Source: Streptomyces mangrovisoli
Lineage (GTDB): Bacteria; Actinomycetota; Actinomycetes; Streptomycetales; Streptomycetaceae
Direction of reading: 5' to 3'
NCBI RefSeq assembly: GCF_000974985.2
Contig: NZ_LAVA02000020.1
Location: 59,368 to 123,367, forward strand
Length of the DNA stretch: 64,000 nt
Shown here piece by piece: positions 30,082 through 39,569 of this stretch. A program made the translations under genes and the position numbers. The first letter of the stretch is position 1, and every line of letters starts with the position of its first letter. The notes beneath the pieces are model-generated. The model was not told the DNA's origin. It did no database searches and was given only the letters and a program-made list of their open reading frames with translations.

Positions 30082-31269
30082 TCACGGACCCGGCCGCAGC
30101 CGCGCGCCCTTGATCGCCATGTGCAGCAGCAGGCGGTCCTCGCCGTCCGCCAGGTCCAGGCCGGTCAGCTGCTCCACCCGGGACAGCCGGTAGTACAGGG
30201 TCTGCCGGTGGATGCCCAGTTCCGCCGCCGCGCGGCCCGCCTGACCCGCCCGGTCCAGATACACCTCGGCCGTGCGCGCCAGCTCCCGGTGCGCGGGCGT
30301 GAGCAGCGACCGTACGACGGGATCCTGCGCGGCCTCCGGAGGCAGCGCGGTGAGCAGCCGGAACGGCCCGAGCGCCGTCCACTCCGCCACCGGCCCGAGC
30401 CGCGGCTCCGCGCCCGCCGCGCGAGCCGCCGCCGACGCCTCCCGCCACGCCGTGCCCAGCTCCGCGAGCCCGGAGCGCGGGGCGGCGACCCCGGCGGCCG
30501 CCGCCCCGGCGCGCTCCAGCAGCCGGGCGGCCGCCGTGGTGGCGGGCGTCAGCGTGTCCGTCGAGCGCAGCCGCACCAGCACCGCGAGCGAGTGCCCCGC
30601 CGCGCCCCACGGCACCGTGCACAGCGCCGTGGCGCCCGCCAGCGCGCGCACCGACGGCGCGTCCTCCGGATCGGCGGACGGCCACGGCGCCACGCACACC
30701 ACCGTGTGCGGGCCGTCCGCGCGCGCCCCGAGGGCCGTGCGCAGCTCCGCCACCGCCATGTCCCGCTGCCAGTCGTGCTCCGCGGTCAGCACCGCGCGCA
30801 GCTCCCGGGTGAGGTCGGCGCCGTGCTGCGCCTCGTCGGCGAGCAGTGCGCCGATGCGCACGGTGACGTCCATGGCGGCGGCCAGCTGGGCATCGGTCGG
30901 CCCGGGGTCGTAGTCGAGCAGCCAGACGTAGCCGAGGACGACGCCGCGGTGGCGCACCGGCAGGCAGACCCGGCCGCGGTGCACGCCGGCCTCCGGGGTG
31001 GGCGGGATGCGCACCGGCCCCGTCGCCCGGGTGATGCCGAACCCCTCGAACCAGGAGCGCACCGCGGCGGTCGAGCGCCGGGTCAGGATCGAGCGGGTGC
31101 GGACCGGGTCCAGCGCGCTCGGGTCGAGGTCGCCCTCGCTGTCGTAGGCCCCGAAGGCGATCAGCTCGAAGTCCCGGTTCTCCAGCGTGGCCGGAGCGCC
31201 GAGCAGCTCGGAGATCTCGTCCACGAGCTCCTGGTAGTCACCCCTGTGTTCGGACGTCACGACCGCCAT
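30082..31269 (-). CDS. PucR-type regulator of proline catabolism
   Basis: A 395-residue regulator. The N-terminal sensor-like region (about 1-150) is followed by a degenerate GGDEF-like middle and a C-terminal PucR helix-turn-helix at 340-390 ([20 protein letters not shown], then [19 protein letters not shown]). I took the ATG at 31269, which follows GGAG/GGAAG; ATG 31296 adds nine residues but lacks a Shine-Dalgarno. It is divergent from proline dehydrogenase and P5C dehydrogenase genes with three palindromes between, so it is probably their proline-responsive activator. That role is inferred from context. Confidence 0.87.
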   Translation of the reverse strand: MAVVTSEHRGDYQELVDEISELLGAPATLENRDFELIAFGAYDSEGDLDPSALDPVRTRSILTRRSTAAVRSWFEGFGITRATGPVRIPPTPEAGVHRGRVCLPVRHRGVVLGYVWLLDYDPGPTDAQLAAAMDVTVRIGALLADEAQHGADLTRELRAVLTAEHDWQRDMAVAELRTALGARADGPHTVVCVAPWPSADPEDAPSVRALAGATALCTVPWGAAGHSLAVLVRLRSTDTLTPATTAAARLLERAGAAAAGVAAPRSGLAELGTAWREASAAARAAGAEPRLGPVAEWTALGPFRLLTALPPEAAQDPVVRSLLTPAHRELARTAEVYLDRAGQAGRAAAELGIHRQTLYYRLSRVEQLTGLDLADGEDRLLLHMAIKGARLRPGP

Positions 31270-31292
31270 TCTTCCGCACTCCGACGGCCCCT

Positions 31293-31364
31293 TCATACAT
31301 ATGTCTGAGAACGTCGGCAGGGATGCGTGACAGCTGTCGATGGCTCACGATCGAAGAGATCTCT
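31293..31364. promoter_or_regulatory. Cluster of three palindromes, PucR/ProDH intergenic
   Basis: Palindromes are TCA-T-ACATATGT-C-TGA at 31293-31308 (imperfect), GACAGCTGTC at 31329-31338 and AGAGATCTCT at 31355-31364. They lie in the only region able to hold both divergent promoters. Confidence 0.5.
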
Positions 31365-31443
31365 AGGTTTCACGGTGGTTCTCCGTGCCGGACCCGAAGC
31401 GTTCGGGTAGCGGCCGTTCAAGCATGTGTAGTGGAGGTGCCCC

Positions 31444-32370
31444 GTGCTGGGTCCCGTGATTCTCGCCGCGTCGCGCAGCGACCGGATGCGCCGTCTGGTG
31501 TCGGCCGCGCCGGTGACCAAGCAGGTCGTCGACCGCTTCATCCCCGGCGAGACCGTGGACGAGATCGTCCCGATCATCGAGGACCTGACGGCCAAGGGCC
31601 TCGAACTCACGATGGACGTCGTCGGCGAGGACATCACGACCCCGGAGCAGGCGACGGCCGCCCGGGACGCCTACCTCCTGCTCGTCGAGCGCATCAAGGA
31701 CCTGGGTCTCGGCACCCGCGTCGAGATGTCGGTCAAGCTCTCCATGTTCGGCCAGGCCCTCCCCGGCGGCCACGAGCTCGCGCTCGCCAACGTGCGCCCG
31801 GTCGTCGAGGCCGCCGCCGCGATCGGCACCACGGTCACCCTGGACGCCGAGGACCACACCACCCTCGACTCGATGTTCGCGATCCACGACGAGCTGCGGA
31901 AGGACTTCCCGCAGACCGGCTGCGTCATCCAGGCCTACCTCTTCCGCACCGAGGCCGACGCCCGCCGCCTCGCCGAGAACGGCAGCCGGGTGCGCCTGGT
32001 GAAGGGCGCCTACAAGGAGCCCGCCGAGGTCGCCTACCAGCAGAAGCACGAGATCGACAAGGCGTACGTCCGCGTCCTGCGCACCCTCATGGAGGGCGAG
32101 GGCTACCCGATGGTGGGCAGCCACGACCCGCGCCTGATCTCCATCGCGCAGGAGCTCGCCCACCAGGCGGGGCGCAAGCTGGACGAGTACGAGTTCCAGA
32201 TGCTCTACGGCATCCGCGGCGACGAGCACCTGCGCCTCGCCGCCGAGGGCCACCGCATGCGCGTCTACACGGCCTACGGCACCGACTGGTACGGCTACTT
32301 CATGCGCCGCCTCGCGGAGAAGCCGGCGAACCTGCGCTTCTTCGTGCGCAGCATGATCACCAAGGGCTGA
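31444..32370 (+). CDS. Proline dehydrogenase (monofunctional)
   Basis: A 308-residue FAD-dependent barrel that oxidises proline to pyrroline-5-carboxylate and passes electrons to the respiratory chain. Family motifs present are EMSVKLSMFGQALP, QAYLFRTEADARRL, RLVKGAYKEP (with the FAD-contacting Lys/Tyr pair), GSHDPRLI, EFQMLYGIRGDEH, and YGTDWYGYFMRRLAEKPANL near the end with the two proline-binding arginines. It is monofunctional, as is usual in Gram-positives. GTG start with GGAGG 6 bases upstream; 39 bp to the P5C dehydrogenase gene. Confidence 0.95.
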   Translation: MLGPVILAASRSDRMRRLVSAAPVTKQVVDRFIPGETVDEIVPIIEDLTAKGLELTMDVVGEDITTPEQATAARDAYLLLVERIKDLGLGTRVEMSVKLSMFGQALPGGHELALANVRPVVEAAAAIGTTVTLDAEDHTTLDSMFAIHDELRKDFPQTGCVIQAYLFRTEADARRLAENGSRVRLVKGAYKEPAEVAYQQKHEIDKAYVRVLRTLMEGEGYPMVGSHDPRLISIAQELAHQAGRKLDEYEFQMLYGIRGDEHLRLAAEGHRMRVYTAYGTDWYGYFMRRLAEKPANLRFFVRSMITKG

Positions 32371-32409
32371 GCCCGAACCACCCGCTCACGTCAAGGAGTT
32401 ACGGATCTC

Positions 32410-34041
32410 ATGGACGCTGTGACCCAGGTCCCCACCCCCGTCAACGAGCCGGTGCACGGCTACGCCCCCGGTTCGCCCGAGCGGGTCCGCCTGGAGGCCA
32501 AGCTCAAGGAGCTGGCCGAGAACCCGATCGACCTGCCGATGACCATCGGCGGCGAGAAGCGGATGGGCGGCGGCGAGCCGTTCCAGGTCGTCCAGCCGCA
32601 CAACCACAAGGCCGTCATCGGCACCCTGCGCGGCGCCACCCGTCAGGACGCCCAGGACGCCGTCGACGCCGCCCTGGCCGCCGCCCCGGCCTGGCGCGCG
32701 ATGTCCTTCGACGACCGCGCGGCGATCATCCTGCGCGCCGCCGAGCTGCTGTCGGGCCCGTGGCGCGAGACCATCGCCGCCTCGACCATGCTCGGCCAGT
32801 CGAAGACCGCCCAGCAGGCCGAGATCGACAGCCCCTGCGAGCTCGTCGACTTCTGGCGCTTCAACGTCCACTACGCCCGCCAGATCCTCGCCGAGCAGCC
32901 GCCGGCGAACTCCCCGGGCGTGTGGAACCGCATGGACCACCGCCCGCTGGAGGGCTTCGTCTACGCGATCACGCCCTTCAACTTCAGCGCCATCGCGGCC
33001 AACCTGCCGACCGCCCCCGCCCTCATGGGCAACGTGGTCGTGTGGAAGCCGTCCCCGACGCAGACCCACGCCGCCGTGCTGCTGATGCAGCTCCTGGAGG
33101 AGGCCGGTCTGCCCAAGGGCGTCATCAACCTCGTCACCGGCGACGGCATCGACGTCTCCGCGGTCGTCCTGGAGCACCGGGACCTCGCGGGCATCCACTT
33201 CACCGGCTCGACCAAGACCTTCCAGCACCTGTGGAAGACGGTCGGCAACAACATCGAGAAGTACCGCGCCTACCCGCGCCTGGTCGGCGAGACCGGCGGC
33301 AAGGACTTCCTGGTCGCCCACCCGAGCGCCGACCGGGCCGTGCTGAAGACCGCCCTGACCCGCGGTGCCTTCGAGTACCAGGGCCAGAAGTGCTCGGCCA
33401 CCTCCCGCGCGTACATCCCGGCCTCCATCTGGAACTCCGGTTTCAAGGAGGAGTTCGCGGCCGAGGTCGACTACCTGACCATGGGTGACGTCACCGACCT
33501 GTCGAACTTCCTCGGCGCCGTGATCGACGACCGTGCCTTCGCCAAGAACAAGGCCGCGATCGACCGTGCCAAGGAGGACCCCACCTGCACGATCGTCGCG
33601 GGCGGCTCCTACGACGACTCGGTGGGCTACTTCGTGCGCCCGACCGTCGTCGAGTGCTCGGACCCGGAGAACGAGGTCTTCCGCACCGAGTACTTCGGCC
33701 CGTTCCTCGCCGTGCACGTCTACGAGGACGACACGTACGACGAGATGCTGACCCAGATGGAGTCGGTGTCCGACTACGCGCTCACCGGCTCGGTCGTCTC
33801 CAACGACCGCGCGGCGGCCGCGTACACGATGGAGAAGCTCCGCTACGCCGCGGGCAACTTCTACATCAACGACAAGTCGACCGGCGCCGTCGTCGGCCAG
33901 CAGCCCTTCGGCGGCGGCCGTTCCTCCGGCACCAACGACAAGGCCGGCGCCCCGCAGAACCTGATGCGCTGGACGCTGACCCGCGCCATCAAGGAGACGC
34001 TGGTCGCGCCGACCGACTACACCTACCCGCACATGGGCTGA
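32410..34041 (+). CDS. pruA: 1-pyrroline-5-carboxylate dehydrogenase
   Basis: A 543-residue aldehyde dehydrogenase that oxidises glutamate semialdehyde, the open form of P5C, to glutamate with NAD+, completing proline breakdown. The N-terminal ALDH fold carries the cofactor segment FTGSTKTFQHLW. The catalytic Glu is in LVGETGGKDFLVAH (about residue 296) and the nucleophile Cys in FEYQGQKCSATSR (about 329). The C-terminal QPFGGGRSSGTNDKAG is family-typical. Clear AAGGAG before the ATG. It forms an operon with proline dehydrogenase and ends at a 13-bp hairpin. Confidence 0.96.
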   Translation: MDAVTQVPTPVNEPVHGYAPGSPERVRLEAKLKELAENPIDLPMTIGGEKRMGGGEPFQVVQPHNHKAVIGTLRGATRQDAQDAVDAALAAAPAWRAMSFDDRAAIILRAAELLSGPWRETIAASTMLGQSKTAQQAEIDSPCELVDFWRFNVHYARQILAEQPPANSPGVWNRMDHRPLEGFVYAITPFNFSAIAANLPTAPALMGNVVVWKPSPTQTHAAVLLMQLLEEAGLPKGVINLVTGDGIDVSAVVLEHRDLAGIHFTGSTKTFQHLWKTVGNNIEKYRAYPRLVGETGGKDFLVAHPSADRAVLKTALTRGAFEYQGQKCSATSRAYIPASIWNSGFKEEFAAEVDYLTMGDVTDLSNFLGAVIDDRAFAKNKAAIDRAKEDPTCTIVAGGSYDDSVGYFVRPTVVECSDPENEVFRTEYFGPFLAVHVYEDDTYDEMLTQMESVSDYALTGSVVSNDRAAAAYTMEKLRYAAGNFYINDKSTGAVVGQQPFGGGRSSGTNDKAGAPQNLMRWTLTRAIKETLVAPTDYTYPHMG

Positions 34042-34078
34042 CGCCCCCCGGGGCGCCACCGCGCCCCACCCCGAGCAC

Positions 34079-34120
34079 GGGCCTGGAAGCCTGACCCCCC
34101 CTGTACCGGCTTCCAGGCCC
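34079..34120 (+). terminator. Terminator after P5C dehydrogenase
   Basis: GGGCCTGGAAGCC and GGCTTCCAGGCCC form a perfect 13-bp stem with a 16-base loop. The right arm merges into four 12-bp repeats (GCTTCCAGGCCC and variants, 34109-34156) that run towards the next start. Confidence 0.75.
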
Positions 34121-34173
34121 GTTTCCATGCCCGCTTCCATGCCCGGCTCCCCGCCCGGCCGGATACTGGGCAG

Positions 34174-34716
34174 GTGACCGCCGCCTCTCTGCGCACCGCC
34201 CACACCGCCGACCTCGCCCCCGCCGAACTCCGCGCGGTCCGGTCCCTGCTCGACGCCGCGTTCGACGGCGACCTCGACGACCAGGACTTCGAGCACGGGC
34301 TCGGCGGGATGCACGCCCTCGTCGAGGACGGCTCCGGACTTCTCGCGCACGGCTCGGTGGTCATGCGGCGCGTGTGTCACCGGGACCGCTGGCTGCGCGT
34401 CGGCTACGTCGAGGCCGTGGGCGTCCGGCCCGACGCCCGCCGCCGGGGCCATGGCGGCCGCGTGATGGGCGCCCTGGAACGGATCGTGGACCGCGCCTAC
34501 GACGCCGGGATGCTCTCCGCCACCGATGACGGCGCCCGCCTCTACACGGCCCGCGGCTGGCAGCGCTGGCCCGGCCGGATGAGCGCGCTCGGCCCCCGCG
34601 GGATCGTGCCGCTGCCCGACGAGGACGGTGGCACCTACCTGCGGCCGGCCCTCGCGGGCCCGCTCGACCCGGCCCACGGACTGCTCTTCGACTGGCGCGA
34701 CGGCGACGTGCTCTGA
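34174..34716 (+). CDS. AAC(2')-I-like aminoglycoside N-acetyltransferase
   Basis: A 180-residue GNAT protein. Its landmarks follow the chromosomal AAC(2')-I enzymes of mycobacteria (181 residues in M. tuberculosis Eis-independent AAC(2')-Ic): a short N-terminal TADL, FDGDLDDQDFEHGLGGMHAL (residues 30-49), a GYVEAVGV strand followed by the acetyl-CoA loop RPDARRRGHGGRV, RLYTARGWQRWPG, and the C-terminal DWRDGDVL. Those enzymes acetylate the 2'-amine of gentamicin-type aminoglycosides; some have a housekeeping role in cell-wall modification. Activity here is inferred. GTG start. It has no neighbouring antibiotic genes. Confidence 0.85.
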   Translation: MTAASLRTAHTADLAPAELRAVRSLLDAAFDGDLDDQDFEHGLGGMHALVEDGSGLLAHGSVVMRRVCHRDRWLRVGYVEAVGVRPDARRRGHGGRVMGALERIVDRAYDAGMLSATDDGARLYTARGWQRWPGRMSALGPRGIVPLPDEDGGTYLRPALAGPLDPAHGLLFDWRDGDVL

Positions 34717-34775
34717 CGACCCGGTGGCCGCGGCGCGCCGGTCGAGCGATGGCGAAACCCCAGGTGGGCGACGAC

Positions 34776-34856
34776 GCCGTCTCAGATAGTAGGAAGTCCG
34801 AGTAATTGTAGAGACAGAAGCGCGGTCCTCCCTTAGTTTTGTAGGAGCCGAACGTC
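34776..34856 (+). promoter_or_regulatory. AT-rich promoter-like island
   Basis: About 80 bp at roughly half G+C in a region otherwise above 70%. On the plus strand GAGACA (34811-34816) and TAGTTT (34834-34839) are 17 bp apart, a plausible vegetative promoter for the small gene at 34989, which would have a 5' leader of about 140 bases. TACTAT-type hexamers occur on the minus strand too. Besides a promoter it could include a small RNA. Confidence 0.45.
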
Positions 34857-34988
34857 TCGCTCGATCCAGCGAATGGCGGTCGTGAGCCGGGCCCCGTGCA
34901 GGCAACCCCTGTGGCACCGCTCCCCGCCCCTCCGGCGTCTCGCATCCCCCTTTCCGAACTCCCGGATGTACGAAGGAGTCGATCCCTC

Positions 34989-35120
34989 ATGCCCGAGACG
35001 ACCGTCCGCCGCCGAGTCCGTCACGTGCCCCGCACGAGCGAGTCCGACCGCAAGAACGCCGCCGCCGCCCTCCAGCGGGCCCTGGACCGCCGTGACAACG
35101 GCGGCGAGACCGGCCACTGA
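34989..35120 (+). CDS. 43-residue basic peptide
   Basis: Begins MPETTVRRRVRHVPRTSESD with an AAGGAG about 10 bases before the ATG, and continues as a short Ala/Arg/Lys helix ending DNGGETGH. I recognise no domain. Support comes from the Shine-Dalgarno, the promoter-like island upstream and the codon pattern. The charge suggests a nucleic-acid or ribosome-associated role, but that is a guess. It is monocistronic and converges on the phosphatase gene about 200 bp away; that gap contains only a GCCGTCCGGCTTCCGTGCC repeat near 35233-35312. Confidence 0.6.
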   Translation: MPETTVRRRVRHVPRTSESDRKNAAAALQRALDRRDNGGETGH

Positions 35121-35328
35121 TCCGACGTGGACTGCCCCGCCCCGCGGGGTAGAACCCACTGACCGGGAGCCGCACCCGAGGAGGTGCGGCGCGGCCGGGC
35201 CTTCGCGCCCGACGCCGCGCCGTACCTCCACCGGCCGTCCGGCTTCCGTGCCGTGCCCTGGCCGGCCGTCCGGCTTCCGTGCCGTGCCCCGGCCGGCCGC
35301 CCGGCTTCCGTGCCGTGCCCCGCCCGCC

Positions 35329-36897
35329 TCAGCTCCCGCGCCGCACCTCGAAGTGGTCGATCCGCGTGCCGTTCTCGGCGAGCGCGGACACCTTCAGCCG
35401 CGGGCTCGACCCCGCGACGGCCTCCACCGACAGCAGCGAGAAACCGCGGTAGCGGACCCGGGACCACTCCACCGTCTCCTGGTGGGCGTTGCCCGACTTG
35501 GTCCAGTGGAACGTGGACACGGACTCCACCTTGTGCACATGGCCCTCGTAGCTCTCCTTCGCCTCCGTGGGGAAGGAGTACAGGTCCCGGCCGCCGCCGC
35601 CCGCGGTGACGTACACGATGCCGTCCCGCGTCGGGTCGGTGGAGCCGCCGACCGGCACCGTGCGGCCCACCTTGCCGTCGCGGATCGCGTCGGTGCGCTC
35701 GTAGACATGGTTGTGCCCGTTGATCACCAGGTCCACCTGGTGCCTGGTGAACAGCGGCAGCCATGCCTCGCGCACCCCGCCGTCCGAGGCGTGCGCCGAG
35801 GTGGAGTAGGCGCAGTGGTGGAAGAAGACCACGACGAAGTCCACGCCCTGGGTGGCGCGCAGCTCGCCGAGCCGCTTGTCCAGCCACTTCGTCTGCCGGC
35901 CGTCGCTGACGCCGAAGTTGGCCTTGATCTCGTACGACACGTCGTTCGCGTCGAGGGCGACGAAGCCGACGTTGCCGTAGACGAACGAGTACACGCCCGG
36001 CGCCGTGCGGGCGTCGAAGCCGCTGTCCGGCAGCGACCAGCGGGCGAGCTGGCCGCCGTAGCCGTCGGGGGAGTACCAGGCCTCCATGTCGTGGTTTCCG
36101 GTCGTCACCATCCACGGCACCGACCGCGCCACCGGCTCCGTCTGCTTCAGGAACTGGTCCCAGAACGTGGGGTCGTAGCCGTCGGACTTCTTGCCCTGGC
36201 CGTTCACGTCCGCGTAGCAGATGTCGCCCGCGTGCAGATGGAAGGCGGGCTTCACCTTCAGCAGCAGCTTGTCGTTGCCCGCCGCGCCGGTGCTGACGCC
36301 CTGGTCCCCGAAGGCCGAGAAAGCGAACGTCTCCGCGTGGGCGGGTGCGGTGCGGAAGGACGTGATGCCCGCGCGGTGCGCCGAGGACGTGGGGTCGAAG
36401 CCGTCGTGGCCGACGCCGTAGTAGTACGTGGTGCCGGGGCGCAGCCCGTCCACGGCCGCGTGGACGTAGTACTGCTCGACCGCGAGCCGGACCCCGCTGA
36501 CCCCAGGGGTGTGCAGGTGGCGCAGGTCGGCGCTGATCCTCCGGTCCAGGGCGTCGGGTCGCAGCCCGATCCGGACATAGGGCCTGCGCACGGCGAACGG
36601 CACCTGCCAGGAGATCCGCATCTGTGTCTTCGGGTCGGCCCCGAAGGCGAGATGGCGGCCGAAGGGGGTGACGGCGGAACCGCTCACCTTCGAGGTGGCC
36701 GGCGACGGGATCGGGGCCCCGGCCGCGCCGCCGTGACCGCCCTGGCCCGCGCAGCCGGTCAGCAGTCCGCCCGCCACCGCGCCGGCCGTCACCAGCGTGC
36801 GGCGCCGGGTCATCCTCGTGCGCAGGTACTCGTACTGCTCGGCCATGGTCATGCGTTCGGCGAGATGCACCGGAATGCCGAAGTCGGGGGTCTCCAT
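35329..36897 (-). CDS. Tat-exported purple acid phosphatase-like metallophosphoesterase
   Basis: 522 residues. The N-terminus METPDFGIPVHLAERM precedes a twin-arginine signal (MTRRRTLVTAGA) and a lipobox-like LLTGC, so it is exported folded and perhaps lipid-anchored. A fibronectin-like domain (about 70-185) is followed by a calcineurin-type phosphoesterase core: FGDQG, HAGDICYAD, TTGNHDME, FFHHCAY and NGHNHVYERT, the full set of dimetal ligands. It probably releases phosphate outside the cell. I chose ATG 36897 because it matches the usual N-terminus of such Streptomyces proteins; the frame opens 114 bp earlier. Confidence 0.9.
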   Translation of the reverse strand: METPDFGIPVHLAERMTMAEQYEYLRTRMTRRRTLVTAGAVAGGLLTGCAGQGGHGGAAGAPIPSPATSKVSGSAVTPFGRHLAFGADPKTQMRISWQVPFAVRRPYVRIGLRPDALDRRISADLRHLHTPGVSGVRLAVEQYYVHAAVDGLRPGTTYYYGVGHDGFDPTSSAHRAGITSFRTAPAHAETFAFSAFGDQGVSTGAAGNDKLLLKVKPAFHLHAGDICYADVNGQGKKSDGYDPTFWDQFLKQTEPVARSVPWMVTTGNHDMEAWYSPDGYGGQLARWSLPDSGFDARTAPGVYSFVYGNVGFVALDANDVSYEIKANFGVSDGRQTKWLDKRLGELRATQGVDFVVVFFHHCAYSTSAHASDGGVREAWLPLFTRHQVDLVINGHNHVYERTDAIRDGKVGRTVPVGGSTDPTRDGIVYVTAGGGGRDLYSFPTEAKESYEGHVHKVESVSTFHWTKSGNAHQETVEWSRVRYRGFSLLSVEAVAGSSPRLKVSALAENGTRIDHFEVRRGS

Positions 36898-37049
36898 GTC
36901 CGAGAAGTTCCCAGCGCACCCCGACACCAGGCCCACATACGGGTGAACGGCGGCCGACAGGATGACGCCGGACCGCCCTTCGGGTGGCGCTGATGTCCGT
37001 ATGGCGGACACCCCGTGTCATGAGATGGGACGAGGAGTAGGGTGCCGAC

Positions 37050-38093
37050 ATGTCTCGCAGCCTCAATCTCGCAGTGATCCCGGGTGACGGCATCGGCCAG
37101 GAGGTCGTGGCCGAAGGCCTCAAGGTCCTCTCCGCCGTCCTTCCGCAGGATGTGAAGCTGGAGACCAAGGAGTACGACTTCGGCGCCAAGCGCTACCACG
37201 CGACGGGTGAGACCCTCACCGACGCCGACCTGGACGCGCTCAAGCAGCACGACGCCATCCTGCTCGGCGCGATCGGCGACCCGAGCGTGCCCTCCGGCGT
37301 CCTGGAGCGCGGCTTCCTGCTGAAGCTCCGCTTCGCCTTCGACCACCACGTCAACCTGCGTCCGTCGAAGCTGCTTCCGGGTGTCGCGACCCCGCTGGCC
37401 GGCGAGCCGCAGATCGACTTCGTGGTCGTCCGCGAGGGCACCGAGGGCCCGTACACCGGCAACGGCGGCACCATCCGCAAGGGCACCGAGCACGAGGTCG
37501 CCACCGAGGTCTCGGTCAACACGGCCTTCGGTGTCGAGCGTGTCGTGCGCGACGCCTTCGCCCGCGCCCAGGCCCGCCCGCGCAAGAAGCTCACGCTGGT
37601 CCACAAGAACAACGTGCTGACCTTCGCGGGTCACCTGTGGACGAACGTCTTCAACAAGGTGGCGGCGGAGTACCCCGAGGTCACCACCGACTACATCCAC
37701 GTCGACGCGGCCACGATCTACCTGGTCACCCAGCCCGAGCGCTTCGACGTGATCGTCACCGACAACCTCTTCGGCGACATCATCACCGACCTCGCCGCGG
37801 CCGTCTCCGGCGGCATCGGCGTGGCCGCGTCCGGCAACATCAACCCCACCGGCGCGTTCCCGTCCATGTTCGAGCCGGTCCACGGCTCGGCCCCGGACAT
37901 CGCCGGCCAGGGCAAGGCCGACCCCAGCGCCACGGTCCTGTCCGTCGCCCTGCTGCTGCGTCACCTCGGTCACGACGCCGAGGCCGCCCGCATCGAGGAC
38001 GCCGTCTCCGCCGACCTCGCGGAGCGCACCGGCAAGCCCGCCCGCTCGACGTCGCAGATCGGCGACGCGCTGGCCGCACGAGTAGCCGGCTGA
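37050..38093 (+). CDS. leuB: 3-isopropylmalate dehydrogenase
   Basis: A 347-residue NAD-dependent beta-decarboxylating dehydrogenase: 3-isopropylmalate to 2-ketoisocaproate in leucine synthesis. The family signature is [20 protein letters not shown] (about residues 236-255). Substrate and metal residues are in [25 protein letters not shown] (Lys/Asn) and [13 protein letters not shown], and the NAD site is [20 protein letters not shown]. The N-terminus [20 protein letters not shown] is typical. It is a single gene in the same direction as ilvE, 251 bp further on, with a terminator between them. Confidence 0.96.
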   Translation: MSRSLNLAVIPGDGIGQEVVAEGLKVLSAVLPQDVKLETKEYDFGAKRYHATGETLTDADLDALKQHDAILLGAIGDPSVPSGVLERGFLLKLRFAFDHHVNLRPSKLLPGVATPLAGEPQIDFVVVREGTEGPYTGNGGTIRKGTEHEVATEVSVNTAFGVERVVRDAFARAQARPRKKLTLVHKNNVLTFAGHLWTNVFNKVAAEYPEVTTDYIHVDAATIYLVTQPERFDVIVTDNLFGDIITDLAAAVSGGIGVAASGNINPTGAFPSMFEPVHGSAPDIAGQGKADPSATVLSVALLLRHLGHDAEAARIEDAVSADLAERTGKPARSTSQIGDALAARVAG

Positions 38094-38118
38094 CGCCCCG
38101 GTCACTCGACACCCTCGA

Positions 38119-38149
38119 AGCCGCCGGGTCGCATCCGCACCCGGCGGCT
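38119..38149 (+). terminator. Terminator after leuB
   Basis: AGCCGCCGGGT pairs with ACCCGGCGGCT around a 9-base loop, 25 bp after the stop, followed by TTCCTCT. Confidence 0.75.
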
Positions 38150-38283
38150 TTCCTCTGTCCGCCACCGGGTGCCACCATCTTCCCTGGGCCGCCTTCACCC
38201 CGTTTCCTCCACCGAGGGCCCCGCGCGCGATAATCGGACGCGGAGCCGCGGAATGAGGGAAAGCTCGGACGTCCTAGCACCGG

Positions 38284-38297
38284 CCACCGGCCGGTGG
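38284..38297. promoter_or_regulatory. 14-bp palindrome upstream of ilvE
   Basis: CCACCGGCCGGTGG is perfectly symmetric and nested inside ACGTCC...GGACGT (38269-38302). It ends 47 bp before the ilvE ATG and could be an operator or leader hairpin. Confidence 0.4.
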
Positions 38298-38344
38298 GGA
38301 CGTGAGCGCGGCCCGTCACTACAACCGGTGAAGGACAACCACTC

Positions 38345-39433
38345 ATGACGACGCCCACGATCGAGCTCAAGCCCTCCGCCACTCCGCTCGCCGCCGCCGA
38401 GCGCGAGGCGATCCTGTCCAGCCCCGGGTTCGGCCGCCACTTCACCGACCACATGGTGACGATCAAGTGGACCGAGGGGCGCGGCTGGCACGACGCGCAG
38501 CTCGTTCCGTACGGGCCGATCTCCCTCGACCCCTCCACCCATGTCCTGCACTACGGCCAGGAGATCTTCGAGGGGCTGAAGGCCTACCGGCAGCCCGACG
38601 GCTCCGTCGCCGTCTTCCGACCCGAGGCGAACGCCCGCCGCTTCCGCAACTCCGCCCGCCGCATGGCCATGGCGGAGCTGCCCGAGGAGCTGTTCATCGC
38701 GGCCCTCGACGCGCTGCTCGGCCAGGACGCCGACTGGGTCCCGCCGCACGGCGGCGAGGAGTCCCTCTACCTGCGCCCGTTCATGTTCGCCACGGAGGCC
38801 GCGCTCGGCGTCCACCCGGCCAACGAGTACCTCTTCATGCTGATCGCCTCCCCGTCCGGGGCCTACTTCCCGGGCGGCGTCGCCCCGGTCACCATCTGGA
38901 TCGCCGAGGACCACGTCCGCGCGGTCCCCGGCGGCACGGGCGACGCCAAGACCGGCGGCAACTACGCGGCCTCCCTGCTCCCGCAGGCCGAGGCGGCGGC
39001 GCACGGCTGCCAGCAGGTCGTCTACCTCGACGCGGTCACCCGCACCAAGGTCGAGGAGAGCGGCAGCATGAACGTCGCCTTCGTCTACGGCGACCGCATC
39101 GTCACCCCGGAGCTCACCGGCTCCATCCTGGAGGGCATCACCCGCGACTCCCTCCTCCAGGTCGCCCGCGACCTCGGCTACGCCGCCGAGGAGGGCGTGA
39201 TCACGCTGGAGCAGTGGCGCGCCGACGCCGCCTCCGGCGCGCTGACCGAGGTCTTCGCCTGCGGCACGGCCGCCGTCGTCACCCCGATCGGCGCCGCGCG
39301 CACCAAGTCCGGCGAGTGGACCCACGGCGACGGCACGCCGGGCCCGGTCACGATGCGCCTGCGCGAGGCCCTGCTCGGCATCCAGCGCGGCGCCACCGAG
39401 GACGCCCACGGCTGGATGCACCGCGTGGGCTGA
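38345..39433 (+). CDS. ilvE: Branched-chain amino acid aminotransferase
   Basis: A 362-residue PLP-dependent class IV aminotransferase that carries out the last step of leucine, isoleucine and valine synthesis and the first of their breakdown. The PLP Lys lies in [13 protein letters not shown] (about residue 202). Other class IV features are [46 protein letters not shown] and [13 protein letters not shown]. Its length is normal for the actinobacterial type II subgroup. It is monocistronic, ended by a 23-bp perfect hairpin. Confidence 0.96.
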   Translation: MTTPTIELKPSATPLAAAEREAILSSPGFGRHFTDHMVTIKWTEGRGWHDAQLVPYGPISLDPSTHVLHYGQEIFEGLKAYRQPDGSVAVFRPEANARRFRNSARRMAMAELPEELFIAALDALLGQDADWVPPHGGEESLYLRPFMFATEAALGVHPANEYLFMLIASPSGAYFPGGVAPVTIWIAEDHVRAVPGGTGDAKTGGNYAASLLPQAEAAAHGCQQVVYLDAVTRTKVEESGSMNVAFVYGDRIVTPELTGSILEGITRDSLLQVARDLGYAAEEGVITLEQWRADAASGALTEVFACGTAAVVTPIGAARTKSGEWTHGDGTPGPVTMRLREALLGIQRGATEDAHGWMHRVG

Positions 39434-39446
39434 CCCCCGGCGGACG

Positions 39447-39497
39447 CATGACGGAAGGGCCCGCCGCGCACGACGCGCGGCGGGCCCTTCCGTCATG
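39447..39497. terminator. Bidirectional terminator between ilvE and permease
   Basis: A perfect 23-bp inverted repeat (39447-39469 with 39475-39497) with loop ACGAC lies between convergent genes. Confidence 0.9.
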
Positions 39498-39569
39498 TGT
39501 CCCTGCGGCTTCAGGCACCGCAGGGGCAGGCTTTCCGGTGCGCTCCGGGACCGGCCCCGGAGCCCCGGT

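Noticed and set aside
34109..34156. Four 12-bp repeats as an operator array for the AAC(2')-like gene
   Set aside because: They overlap the preceding terminator arm and drift quickly (GCTTCCAGGCCC to GGCTCCCCGCCC); simple slippage is the easier explanation.
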